The notes below the pieces were generated by a model, which ran no database searches, was not told the origin of the DNA, and saw only the letters and a program-made list of their open reading frames with translations. A stretch of DNA of 64,000 nt from Corydoras sp. C115 (lineage: Eukaryota; Chordata; Actinopteri; Siluriformes; Callichthyidae): NCBI GenBank assembly GCA_019802505.1, contig JAFMOC010000016.1, positions 1,576,001 through 1,640,000 of the forward strand. The letters are read 5' to 3'. The position numbers were made by a program, and so were the translations under genes. This document shows positions 38,201 through 53,100 of the stretch, piece by piece. Each line of letters begins with the position of its first letter. The first letter of the stretch is position 1.

Positions 38201-41200
38201 GGGGTGATGTGGAGGGGTTTGAGGACCCAAAGGGCAAGCGGCTCCAGTGTTCGCGGTGAAAGTCTTTTGAGTTAAGTCTTTGTTAAAGACAGAGCAGCAA
38301 AACACAAGCCAGGACTTTTACTCAGCACAGCAACAGCACAGCACCAAAACTGGGATGTTTAAAATCCCCAAAATATTCTGTCATAACTACAAATTAGGCA
38401 GCAACAATTGAAAATAGTGTCCTTGTCTGTGTTTACAGGTATGGATTTGGTGACTCTGTGGTTCAGCTTGTAGCTCTTTGATTTACTGACCTGTTCTGTT
38501 GTTTTCTCACTTGTTAATTAATTTGAATAAAATGTTTGCAAAATGAAAAAGTGAAAAAATAACAAACACTGCCATGCTTTAAATATGTTTGAGACAAAGT
38601 TCTAGTGTCAAAAGCACCAGAGACAGGGACAGAGAGATCGATCGTCAGTCAATATGTTAATTAAAATGAAAAACTGAAACACAATCAGGTCACCTACACT
38701 CTCACCTCAGAGGCATGGAAACTTTAGGGATGGGGCTGGTGGCTTCATTACATGGATGGAACCTCAGTTTCCCTGTAGCTGAAATGCTACCCTGTTCTAA
38801 TAAAAAATAAACATCTGCTTATGACATCTCAAGGAAGTTGAGGAAACGCCTTTCTAAGAATTTCATTGCGCAGGGAAACGTTTCTATATGTGCATATGAC
38901 AATAAAAGCTTTGAATCTTTGAATCTTTCTCCCAACTCCATACCCTCGAAAAAGTGCCACACCATGTATAATGTACAATACAATGATCCTCATACAGTAT
39001 CTACTGCAATCATAAACGTGTAAGCTCAGACTCCAGGGTCAGGGCAGGACTAGTTTTAAAGACTTTACATGAAATAGAAATGAACTAAAAAAGTAGCATG
39101 ACTGTTCCTCAGTGGAGGCAGATACTGGCTTTACAGTTGGTTGGAATTGCACAATACATTGGGCAAATATAAACGGGTAAATAAATTCTATAGAAAATTA
39201 CAGTTGACTGTAACACAAGGGCAACTAAAATAGATAAAACGGCCACTGCATTTAGTTCTGCAAAAAACTGAACTAAAACTACTGTGTAGACAAAAGCAAA
39301 TCCTATGACAAGGAAATATCGCCACCTAGTGTATGCCTTTGACAACAGCATGGTTACTTTTATTCAGTCAGTGTAAGCCTGACCTGATTAGATGACACGT
39401 TTGTTTTCTCTTAAATGTGAACTGGTTATTACAGGTTTTTATAGCTTTATAGGGACAAATCTCAAAGAAACAAGAGTTAATGCACCCAAAATCAGATATG
39501 AAGAATAAATCACCCAACAGCTGTTGTTACTAGAGCAGCTCTCGAGATCTAAAATCTATTATTTTAAACCCCTATTTTATTATTATTATATTAATTTAAT
39601 TAATTATCCAAATAGTCAAGTAATTATTTAATAATCATTTAAATTTATAAAGAGAATTATGAGAAGCATTTGTGACTCAAAATGTATAAAAACAAACACT
39701 AAACATTACTCTTTTTGTCTAATAATAAATTAGAGGGATTTTTATCAGAATTAAATAACTGAACTGAATCACTTTATTTATTGGTGATTTATTTTTTTAA
39801 ATGATTTAAATTTTAAACAAACATTTGAATATGTATATAATCTGCACATCTATATTGTTCCATGTGCTAAACATTGTCCAGACACTAAAAGATGTGTCCT
39901 TCACTGAGCCTTGGTCCTCACAAGGTTTCACACACATCTAAATTCTCCAGAACTGCAAACCGACAAAACTACTTTTATAGATGAAGTTATGTTTGAAAAC
40001 AATCAATGAATCAAAGGCATATGATTGTCAAAACCTGACCGCAGCGGAACCCTTTTAATACCCATAGATACAGTAAGGGCTTACTTATTTATTATCTTTG
40101 CATGTTAGCTTCAATGTTCTAATGACATTGTGTAGTTTATCATGTCTTGTGCACCTGTGGTTGTATGTATGTTACAATTCTGCTGCCTTTTTGGCATAAA
40201 AATGTCCAAAGTGAAAAGAAAAAGGGTTTTAATGCCCAAAACACTGGGAAAAAAGAACACACATGCACAAACGAACACACGAGCGGACTGACTTAATTCA
40301 ACGCTTGACAGGAATGAACAGGAAAGGTTTTCATATATTTACACTTACAGCCATTTAAATGCAAACACTGTTTACATTAAACTTCTGAACACAAAGTTCA
40401 TTTAGGTATCAAAGCAAAAGTTAAAAAGTGAAATTAACATCCATCACTCGGGTATCAGTGTGAGATAATGAGATGATTCCACAATGTTTTCATAATGTGG
40501 TTATATTATATAATTAAGATAATCGTCATCAGCTCATTCTCAATATTATATTTCTCAGATCAAAAAATGTGGAAATTTGTCATTATTTAAATTAACGGTC
40601 ACTTAAAGTGCAACGTGTAACACACCCCTATCTTTTTACCAACTTCAGGCTTCAGTTGTCACAGCAGCAGTTTTTAACACTTTGTTGACTTACGACAAGC
40701 ACAGACCTGTTAGCTGAGTTGCAGTTTAAGGCATTCTGTCTATAAAAGTCTGAATTTTGCCTAAATTCATAAGGAAATGATAAGTTAGGTTCAAAAATAG
40801 TAAAATGAGAATAAAAAATAGTAAAATTAGAGGACAAAATGTCAGTTAAGTTAATATGACTTTTAAGCTAATAGAACAACAACGTATAAAGCATTATTAA
40901 AATGTTTTTGAATTTATAGAGGACATAAACCTTTCAGCTCAGTGCTGTCAGATTTAGATTTGATTGTTCACTAACAATATAATTAAAATTCTGTGAATAG
41001 TAGTTGCAGTTCAAGGTTTGGCTAAGGCCCCTTTATTTTCAGAGAGGTTAAGGTTAATGGTACCCCACATTAAAGTTCTTTAAACAGTGATATGCTTTGT
41101 TGCTCTTCCTGTTTCAGCATGACTGCTCCCCTGTGGAACCTCGTGTTTTAAAGAATCTGTACTGGAGGAACTTGCGCTATCAAAGTTCTGACCTCAACCC

Positions 41201-44200
41201 CACTGATACTTTTGGGATGGATTACTAAGCATCTAACAAATTCTTCTTCAATTAAATGAGTTCCCACAGACATGTAGTTAAGTTTAATAATAAGCCTTCC
41301 AAATCTTAAAGTCTTGTCTCACTCTTAAAAAAGAATCCCTTAAAATAAATAATAGGTGTAACAGTCATGTGTCCAAAAATTTGCCAATGAAATTTGTTTA
41401 AATTGATCGACTTTTTTGTTATGTTTGGGAATTTGAAACATTTAATCTATTTTAGTAACTCATAGAGCTGCAATTATTAAAAGAAGTTGATAAAATATGT
41501 CAGTACAGAAGGATAAATTATTAAAGTCACAGATTCAGTACAGAATAAAAAAATCCGAAGACTCCATGTAACATGAGTCACTAAAAAGTGTCAACTAAAT
41601 AGATTTTAGGTGTAAATTTAACTTTGTTTTAAACCATTTTTTCATGTTTTTGATGTTAAATGATTGCTAAGCACATTTTAAATGTAATGATATTTAAATT
41701 AGGGCAGACAAGGTTCCTTTTGGGTGGAGTTTGCATGTTCCTCCCATGTCTCCTTATATGAGTTTACTCTGCGAGCCTCAGTTTCCTCCAATAGTCGGGT
41801 GCCGTCTGACGTCTTTGACAGACTGCTATTTCAACTGAACAGTGCGCAAGGGCACAATTTTCTGTTGCTAAATAATAATGTAGTTTTATTTTGTATTTTG
41901 TTTATTGTTGATGTTAAAGTTTGCATAGTTGCCAACTGGCATGCGATATGGGTTTGTGCATTGCTGCGTGTCCATTTGTGCACGCCTGTGTTGATGATTC
42001 ACAACCAAGATAGCATTGAACATCTGACTCTTGACGTCTGTTTAGGTTGTTATCAAGTTTCAAGGTTATTTATTTATCTAGCTCTTTTTTCAATAGTAGA
42101 TCGTCTTAATGCAGCTTTACCGTGTTCCAATCCTGAACCTCCAAAGAGCAAGCCGAAGCAACAATGGCAGGAAAAAACTCCTGGTGCACCTGTGCACACA
42201 TCTAATTTCAAAACCATCATGTCCATCGATATAGATATAACCATTGCTATTTAAAAGGTGCCGGCACAAGGTGTGAAAATAGACTGTTGGTGGTGCGATG
42301 ATGTATGATATGGTGTATGATAGGGCCCAATGATTCAACACTCAAAATCTTCTTTTGTTTTTTTGCCTTTTAAATAAAGTTGTCCGTTTGTGTGAATTAT
42401 TATAAGGACATTACAAAATTTAGGCTTTTTTAATTATTTAAAAAAAAATCTTCAGTGAGACTTGTAATAAATTCATTAAAGTTTTTTTTCTTCTGCCTTG
42501 GTAGGTGAGTACATGTAGATTACAGGTCACTTTATTTTCACATCCTTAGCTGAACTGCATTAAGCTGCTGTGTACAGTTGTAAGGGACATTAACGGCAAG
42601 GCATTAATTTTACAGCCTTGTTTTGGAGGAGATGGATTATTCATTCATTCATTCATTATCTTCCGCTTTATCCTATATTAGGGTCGCGGTGGGGTTCCCC
42701 ATGCCCATCCAGGGGAGAACGTTTCGGGCGCTGGCAGATAGACCCAGGACAGGGCGCCAATCTATCGCTGGGCACACACTCACTCACACAGACACACTCT
42801 ATATGGGGCAATTTGGAGAACTCAATTGACTTGATCCATGTTTTTGGACTGTGGGAGGAAACCGGAGAACCCGGAGGAAACCCACGCAGACACGGGGAGA
42901 ACATGGAAACTCCACCCAGATGGGGATTTGAAGGAGATGGATTAATAGTTTGGAATTAACATATAAATATTGTAATTATAATAAAAATTAGATAGACAGT
43001 ACCCAACCTCCAACCTCCTCCATTCTGGCACTGTAGATCTAAACTGCCCAATATGTATTTTTTATGTGCAGTACAAAATACAAAGATTGTTACAATGATT
43101 GAATTGAGAAATTAATTCAACCAGCAGATGTCTCTACCACTCCCCTCCCCTAACTCAAATACAAGTTAAAAAGAAAAAACAAAGTTCAGGCCCAATCCGG
43201 CAGAAAAAAACAACTGCAAATTATATCCTGAAACACTTAGCTGTATTACACATTAATAGCTTTCTGAGAATGCTTCTACCTCGGTGCTCAGAGCTCTTGC
43301 TTCTTACATGTACTAATAACTGTAGTGATAACAGCAAGAGAAAGAACAGCATGATATAATGCACATTGGATTTGTTCATTAGGGATCGATTGGAAGGTCA
43401 ACCATGCTGTGAGCAGGGATGGGGCATTGACGCAGGCAGACACCCTAATCACACTGCTGCCTTCACTCTGGGAAGCGTTCCAGACTCCGGAGGATATTTT
43501 GGGACCAGTCACAAACTCTGTTATCGTTTTATTAATCGCCTCTCTCTCTTTTTCCAGTGCATGCTATGTCTGAAAAGGATGTACTTTCAATCTACATTCT
43601 CTGCGGTTCGGAGCAGCAATATAACAGCCAATTAGCAATTAACCTATCGATTTGACTTTCATACAGCTGGATCAGCAGCCAAAAGCTGTACTGAACCCAC
43701 TGCAGTGCTTTTCTCTTCATTGGTTTACACAACCCTTTAGCATCTTCTGATTCAAGTGCTAATTCAATTATGTCTTAATTCCCCAAAAATATAGTTGTCT
43801 TGATGCTTTTTGCTTGAATGAATCATTACTGTGAAGAAACGATGCACATCTTACAACATGACTAAGAAAATGTTGCCACCTCTTTGAATGTTATTGCCTA
43901 TGGCGTGTCTACATCCATACGTGTTAGTTGCCCCTTCTTCCATATTTGTAGCACAGAGCCCAAATCAGGCTTGAGCCTGCTGTTTTTTTCTGGTTTTCCG
44001 CGCTGGCCGTAACATTTATGGGGCTGAGGAAGCATGAAGTAAGCCAGCAAAGCTTTGCAAGCCTGGGAGTTGAAGAGCAGGCGAAGTATAGTACGCTGTT
44101 AAATTGCTGACTGCACGTGGAAGCAATGGCATGCATCACGCACATTTTTGGTGGTTGCAGTTATTTTTTGTACCATTTAAATGCTTTGCATTACTTTTTT

Positions 44201-47200
44201 GTTTTACATTAACATCACCTTAAAGATACTTTTGGCTTTTTGTTGTGAGGGTTACCTCTTTAAAAGACACTCTTTGGAACAGCAAAAAACGTCTGTGAGA
44301 TTTCCAACTAAACAAATAAAAATCACTTCCCCTTTGATTTCCCTAAACATCGTCTTTAGATTTAAAAAATAAATAATAAATGATACTATCTTTGTGTGCA
44401 AGAAGATGATGTATGGTAGATTCCCAATTTACAGTTTTCCCTTCCAACAGTTCAGTGACTAGAAGACTGTTTTGGTTCTCAGGAGAGTATTTTCTTACTC
44501 TCTGTTCATTTTCTTGTAGTTAGAGTTCCAATTGTTTCTTTTCTTTTGTCCATCGGTGTACCTTTGATAGTTAGGTGAGGTTTTAAAGTGGTTGCTAACA
44601 ATCCGAACACTGATAGCATTACATCTGATAGAAGGGAAATGTCAGAGTGTAGCATTCTCCGAATCGGACTGTTTGAAATGTCACACTCGCTTTAAAGCCA
44701 TGAGAAAGGAAAGAGCAGCTCTGGGAATCTGAATAAAGACCTTGAACATGCTTGGAAAGAAGCTCTTAAAATGTTCGGAAATCCCCATGACCTTTCGGGT
44801 TCATCCTATTCATTATCTAATAATTGTAAAATCTGATAAATGCACATGCAATTCTCTAATTTGATTATGATACAATGAAGGTCTTACATATAACAGGGGT
44901 ATCTGGAGCAGCTCTCGGTTACAGACCATTATAAATCAGGTAGTTCCAATCATAAAATCGTTATGAGTTATTAGCTTATGCATAGAAAAATACCTCTACC
45001 AAATCTGTTTGAAAGAAAGAAAGATTAACGTTTAGATCGGCTGAGCTCAAGGAAATGTGTCACTAGATTTTTGGATGCTCATGATCCTGATGGTTTGCAT
45101 TTTTACTGAAGAGCTTGAACAGCACATATGGAACACCTGTCTGACCTCACTGAGACAGAACGATGCTCTTAATCTTGCCCTTGTAAAAGATTTAAATGTT
45201 AAACAGCCATATTTAACACATTCTCTCTGTATAAGTCTTTCCGGCCCTTATTTCCTCTACACAGCATCTTCTGTTTCTGTAATCAGGCTGCTGTCACATA
45301 TTGAGCTGGTTCTGCATTTCTCTTATAAATATCCCCAGCCTTATAATTACTTAATATTTTGTGGTACGTGCATATGACGGGTGTTTCGAGGGACCCACTG
45401 CTCCTGGCAGCTCTGAAGGAAATGCTGTGCTCTCCCGGGGTAGGTAATTAAACCAGCGTCTCCTCATACGCAGACTGCTGCACTTTAAAGCTTTGATGCA
45501 TTTATGTGTCTGTGACATCAGCACATCTGGAACAGATTACAGACGGAAAGAGAGTCCGATGGGGAAGAGCGGTCGGCCTTTCTCTAAAAAAGGGCACATC
45601 TAAGAATATCTAAACTGGCAATGGCTGGATTTATTATTACTTCTGCCTGTTTTTCTTCAGGAGGAAAGGTTGGGTGTTGGGTTCAACTCACAGTTTAATG
45701 AATAAAGTTTATAGTTGTCAATCAAGTCTAGTTTTTTTGTGTGTTAGTATATTAGACAACCCAGGACAGGTTGTCAATCCATTTAGACAGTAGACAATAA
45801 AAAAAATCACACAAACATTTATACCTATCTAGTATCTTTCATTTTTCCCACAAAGAAAAGCAAGAAAAGCAAATCAGACACAGAAAGAACATGCAAACTC
45901 CACACAGAAGGGCACTTGACAGCTCTACTCTGAATCAAACCCAGAATGTTCTTGTTGTGAGGTAAGCACACCACCAATCTACATTAATAAACAGATTGAA
46001 GGTTAAGGACGGGCAAACCAAAAAGAACCTGAGACAAACCTTGTGATGCATTTTGTCCTAAAGAATTATTAACAATATTATTATTATGTTTAAATGATAC
46101 AATTATATATCTACTCTATAATGTATAGTAATAGATTCTATGAACCACATTCAGAAACAGTGTACAACCTTGTAGAATGCTGGTCACTGGGGTGGAACCC
46201 TCTGTGGTACTCTTATTTACAGTTAGGAAACATATATGTACTTAGTAACCAGACGTTGGAGTACTCTAGAGGGAGGACATGAGAGTAAACTGTACCATAG
46301 GGGACCAGACTATAGTGACACACAAGTGCTTTTGTGGGTAAAAAATGAAATATGTAAAAAAGAGTGCAAAGCAAGATCATTTTACATCAGAAAATAAAAC
46401 TATTCATAAGATTAGGATTGTCAGGTCCTCATGTGGTAGGTGAATGACAGGTGGCCTATTGCTAAACTATATCTCTAAAGTCCTTTGCAAAGGACAAACA
46501 ACACGCAATTACAAGTTTGTTACATTGTTTGATAATGTTAACGTCATCTACTAAGAAATATTTAATCAAAATTACACACATGCGGGAAAATTCCAAAATA
46601 ACTCCTCAGTCAGAACTTTGATATCGTGAAATTTTGCATGTCATTATAACTAATCCCACAGTGGATCTCACTGACTGCTGCATTGCTTTTAATTAAATGT
46701 TACATGGAGTCTTTTTTTAAATATTTGTTATTTTTTCTTACTTCTCTAGAGAAATATTTTAACACAACATTACAATTGTTTACACAGAATTTTGTTGTGC
46801 TGTAAATTGTTTTTGCCTTGAAACAAAAGTTTGCATCTGATTTGCATCAGCTTCATGCAGCTCCATGACAACAGAGACGAAATAAGTCAAATGGACAGCT
46901 CAGTGCTTTGTTGTAAACATTGTTTAGAATCATGTATTGAATGGTCTTTGACATCACTACTGTGCCAGGCTGATGATGGCACCATGTCCTCATCCCAACC
47001 AGCCCCTTCCCCCAACACACACACACAAAAATAGTCAGACACAATAAAAAAAGCTAAGGGGCAAACATTGATTTCTGAACTGTCAGTACACACACACACA
47101 CACGACTAAAAATATTTTTTACATGCATCATAATAATTACAATATATCACAAACAAACAAGTTACACTAATACAAGTTGTAAGTGTTTAGTCAGTGAAAC

Positions 47201-50049
47201 AGTGATTAAGTGACTTAAGAAAAAGACTTACTCAAGTAAAAAAGACAAATCATTCAGTACATAAGTGAGTGAGTCAGTTATGAACTCAGTCATTTGAGTC
47301 AGTGAGTAAATATGGAAGTTATTTATTAATTAGTAATGCATTGAATAAATAAAAACTCAGTGAATTAGTAAATGATTTTCATTTGTCAGTAGGTCAGAAA
47401 ATAATTGTCTATAAATGATAGTCAAAAAATGATTTCAGCAGTGAGTCAGTAATTCAATCTCTCAGGGCTCAGTAATGATTCAGTCAGTAAACAGGTAATA
47501 GAGATTATTGTATTAAATAAATGATTGAGCAAGTCAGCAAATTGTTCAGATTCAGTTTCTTAGTAATGCAGTGAGTCAGTAATTAATTTAGTCTGTCAGT
47601 GCACCAGTAGGCAATGCAGTGAATGGAAGTGAGTCAGTGAATCGGTATGTAATTCAGACAGTGATTTAGTAAGTCAGTGAGTAAATACATGACTCAGTGA
47701 CTCAACGATCAGAAAATCCAAATGACAAAATAAGAAGAATTTAAAAAGAATGCAGACGTGACCCACACAGTAATGACATTACCATAGGGCTGCTTTTTAA
47801 ATTAGTAAAGAATGTTATGTGACCTGTGATTTTTTCTTTTAAAATAAATAGACTGTAGTGTTAGAGGTCATGAGTATTCACATGTTTACATACTTTATGC
47901 CACAATCAAGCATGACCGATTTTACTGAGATCGCCACAGTAATCCATAAAATGAATAAATGAGAACATACCCAATGCACGAGTGCCTCCGCCGACCTGAG
48001 CCAAAGTTAAAAATCGAACTTTTGCGAGGAAATCTGTGATCTTTGTGCATGGTGTCGAATTCACACAGCTCCAGGAATGACTTTAATGAGATCAGCAGGG
48101 TGAACCTGGTGGTTTATTACAAAGACACATTTTGTCGCGCTGATTTGATCAGAGTTCGCTTGTTTTAGACATCATAACAGGATGTCAAGCAAAGACACGG
48201 GCAGAGTGAAAAACGTCTAAGTCAGAATTAGAACAAGAGCCTCAGGTCCTCTGCAACTCGCTCATCGTGGGCTTTAAAGTTTGTATCAGATCCTCAGGCA
48301 ACACAGGTCTGGGCAGGAGTTAACTTTGACTGAGAAAAATAAAACGGAACTTGTCTTCATAATGCTGGTGCAGATGTCCTCTGTAGAGTGGTGGAAGAGA
48401 AAAGAAAATGATTTTGCAGAGCGTCGACCTTTTTCCTCTGTGAACAGGGACCGCGGGATCCCAGGAGACGTGCGCTAGGGGTACGAGGTCCTGCTAAATT
48501 TCCATATTTGTTGTGCTGGGGATGGTTATCCAAAGTTGGAATAGAGCAAAGGCTGCGGGGTTTAAGGAAGAAAATGGAGAGAAGGTCTGTACCAGTTACA
48601 CATTTATAAGAGGCACTCAACTATTAAGAATAGAGAAAATAAGCCCAAAGTATAGTGCATGCTCATACACTAGGATAGTCTGTGTATGCCTGTCTGTGTA
48701 TGTATGTGTGTGTGTGGGTGGTGGTGGTGTGTGTGAATGTGTGTGTGTGTGTTCTGACTTGCCGGAGCCAGCGCTGGGTGTCTCCTCTCTGCCTGCCTAC
48801 ACTGGCCCAGCCTAACACGTGGAAGCACACTGCATCCCCACGAGGCATTAGCAACATGCATACACAAACTACATTGTGCATTGTTAGCGCTGATAAGAGA
48901 TGCCAAAAACCAAAAAATGTCATGAGCCACATGGTGAAGGAAGTAAAAAAAAAAAAGGCGAACAAGACGAAAATGGTGATAAATTATTCTTTGAAAAAGC
49001 TGACACTTCCTTTGAACAATTCAACCTCAGTTTTTCAGTTACCTGGAATCCTTGCATTATTTCACAACCTGCTCGGCCTTGTCTCATTCATGTTATTATT
49101 TACTGCAGATTTATGAGTCAGAGTGATCAACATCACTGCCTGGTAAGCTACATAAAGCTCCTTTAAATCTCCAAATTTATAGCTGGCTGAAGTATGATTC
49201 TCCAATTTTAAGACGTAATTACACAGAGTTCTCCAAAAAGTAAAACAGAGAAATAATTGTGCTATTTTATTTAGTCACTTGTCTTTAAAAACCACGAACG
49301 AATTAAGCCCAGTGTGAAACCCACTACCCAACCCGAAAAGTTACACACTGTACACAGTTTTGTTAACATGATAACGAGCTGCATTTCAACAGATTTTAGA
49401 ACCAAATGTTGAAACACCTACATCCGGTGTGTGATAAGACAAAGAGAATAATGACAACCCCAGATGAGGAAGTGATGATTAATTTGCAGGTCATTACTCA
49501 CATTGCCTTTTCTGAAATAACAACTGCGTTTTGGTATATTTAAATGTTATATTGTTTAACTTCATATAACATACTGCAGAACCGTAATGGTGTAGTATGA
49601 TGTTCAAACAGCCATTCAGTAAAACAGTTTGTGTGGTAAAAAGAGACATTTCATTTCTTTTTTTTAATTTTTCAATTTCAAAATTGCATTCACTAATAAC
49701 TGACTTTATGTGATAAAGTTTGATGAACTTACTAACAGGATTTTTCAATTGGTAAAATGTGAGTTAATGCTTATTAATGACACATAATTTTAGAATCATT
49801 TCAGAATACTTCAGCATAAGCTGGTGATATGATATTTCTGTAGCTGTGAATATCTTTAGCTGCTGGTGCTTAAGCTCTCTCCTTAAGAAGCAAACACTGG
49901 CTTTATCTTTTAGTGCACTAGAGGTAATCACTGATAATGGAGACTGTATTCCACTTAGGAGTAATCACAGTGTCTGAGTTCTCTATCTTCTTTAGTGGTT
50001 GATGGATCCTTTATCTGCTATTGCAGTGAAACACATTTTGGGGCTGGTG

Positions 50050-50146
<97 letters not shown>

Positions 50147-53100
50147 TAAATGTATGTGTGTGTGTGTGTGTGTGAAATAATGTTATGTAGAATAGAAAGC
50201 TGTTATTGTCATTATACAATGAAATCAAAAAGCTCTTAGTGCCTTTTTCAAATTTTCTTTTATAAATTACAGATTTACTTTTTTTCTAAACCTGAATTTA
50301 ATGGAACTTAAAATTTCTGGATTCCATGTGCATTTAAAGCATTTACATAAAAATTTGAATCCAAATCGGCAAATGATCATGATTGATAACACTGCAGTTC
50401 AGCTTTCTCACTTTTGATAAAAGCATCTCCTGAATGCCCAAATGCAAATGTAAATCACAATTAATATAAACACCCAGCGCATATATATATATAATGTTGG
50501 AATGATTTGACTCTATATATACATGGGAGACATGCTAACTTCATGCTAAGTCAATATTACAATTCAGGTAAATAATTATTTGAAGTATAGCTAGCCACAT
50601 TTGTATATTGGTATATATTTTGTGTAAAAGTTGGCATGGTAGCATGGAGTTGGTATGCCACTCAGTAGAAGAGCTGATGTGAGGGGCGATGTGATCATGA
50701 GCGCAGTGTTAATACAGCAAGAGGAAAACATACCAACCATCCATTCATTCCAGATATTGGAAATGAGAAGCGAGACATGGAGCATGAAGAGAGTATGCTG
50801 CAGTGAAAGAATGGAAGCTCTGTGACAATTACATATTACTTGTAATGTTTATATGTGAACTAAACTTATCTCTTTGCCTGATAAATCCTGTCTCTTTTAC
50901 ATCATTTTGCATACCAGTGTTAAAAACCAGAAACATTAAAAAGTGGACTACAAAGATAGAGATGTATCTACATGAACAACAATTTAAAATGATTTAATGC
51001 TTTTACAATAATTCACTCCTACAGTGAAATAGATGATCATACTCTTTCTACTGGTTAAGACATTAAAGAGAATCCTTAACTACCTGGGCTCAATTTTCCA
51101 ATGTGCAAAAAAATCCAATTAGAATGATCACATTAAAATCAGACTGAGTATTATTAAATGCAAAATCTGTTAGTCATTACTGATAATTACTGATTCTGAT
51201 TGCTTAAAACAATTAAGTCATTATGTTTGATCTCTGTAAATTTCAAACAAGGTCATTTGGAAGCATCAGATTGTACAGTAGCCAAAACCGCTGGAGGAAA
51301 TTAATAAAAGCGCAGATCAAACACATTTGTTGCCTAAAAATATTCTGTTCTGTGCCCAACATTATAAAATGCTCTGAGTTTTGTGTTAAAACAAGCTGTT
51401 GCATTAAATATTTTTATAAAATTTATGGCAGCACTGATAAAAAGTTATGGAATATTGTTTTGGGCTAACACACAGTTGCCGTTTGTATTTATATAGATTA
51501 CATACTACAGTTAATCTGTTTCTTTTTATAATTTGTCAGTTTCCTATACTTCAGAGAGTACCCATCTAATGTTACCTTTACTTACTGTATCTAATTTGAG
51601 TGATGGACAGTTAGATATGCATCCTAGCTTTAAATATGTCTAAATGCCTAAAACTGTCCATTTTTAAAATCTAAACAATAAATTAAAAGGTTCCAATCAA
51701 CTAAAACAGTTATCAACTTTACTGAACAGCGTTCTACTGATGGACAGATGTAGATGCATTTTAATTTCCCTATAGCTGTTTGTTTTATTTGTAAGCAAAG
51801 CTGTTTGTTTTGTAATGTTGTCCATATGATACTTTATTTAGTAAACACTATCTGTACAAAACAAATCCAGGTGCACTTGGCACTTTTATAAGGGAAATAT
51901 AAAATGAGCCTTTAAAATGATTAGCGATTACACTTCTATACATACTCATTTTTTGCAGCAATGACTGTCTTTTGGTGAAACTAGGGACAACACTTAGTGT
52001 ATTTAAACAAAGCCGAAATGTAAAAATTTATGTTTTGTAAAATACTAATATTCTCCCATACATTTGTTTTTCTGAAGTCAAGGCTCTTGAAAAAATCTTT
52101 TAAATTTGAACTATTATCAACAATAGCTGTGAGAAGTGAGAAATCCATCTCTCGAGGCAGTGTTTCAGCAGGAGATGTTTATATGAGCAACTGAATGCAC
52201 AATTCAGATTCAGATCATTTATCAAAGAACTTCCTCAGACAGCGACATCATGATATACGCATTTTATGTCAACAGCATCCTTTCATTTAAACAAAACCCA
52301 AAAGAAATGTGAGGTTAGATAAATATAATGTATTCTAACTGTAAATGTACAATAGATCCAGGGATATAAATAATATAAAGCCTTAAGCTGCCAGTGAAGC
52401 AGGAGGAATAAAGATTTAAGTTTCCACAGAACCACAAGGATAACAGAAAGAAGCCACTAAAAAACAAAAATGTCTTTCCTCTGTACCATATAGTAGAGCT
52501 GTGTAATATATATCATTAAACATCAAATCATTATAATAGTTATGCACAATAGTAACAACGCAAGCTGTGCACATTAAGCTGTGACTTGAGACTGAATTAA
52601 TCAAATGTGTTATATAAATGCAATGGAGTCATGGTGAGTATCAGTCTACCTAATGTTCCCTCTTAAAATCACTTTAGAACAGTATTTACCGCACTCAGCT
52701 GTGTCTGCGTCTGGTACATTAAAACTAACAGGACAGTACTAAAGTTTATATAAGAACACTCTGTACCAAAATGTCTGTAACACTTCCTCTTAAAATAATA
52801 GTTCTAACATTTTATTTTATGAAACTAGTTAAGTCATTTGGTAAAAGTAGTATATTGTCATATCTTAACAGAGAAAGAATATTGCAATTAATTATTTACA
52901 ACATTTTGCAACCCTACTATATACAGTAGTAGCGTAAAGAAGTGGGCTGAAATAGTTAGTGCCTCTCCACTTGTAGTGTTTATTAAACAATACAAAAATG
53001 TTTTCTGTTTGAAAAATGTCTTACCTGTTTACATGTTTATGGGTATAAAAAAACATTTTGATTTGCATGAACATAGCTAAATTTATCAAACTTTATACGC

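Noticed and set aside
41724..42254. 176-codon plus-strand open frame
   Set aside because: It begins in a SINE-like fragment and ends in a dispersed fish repeat, and has no domain.
48663..49116. Several frames of 86-144 codons around the GT-rich tract
   Set aside because: They are driven by the GT/CA repeat and have no protein features.
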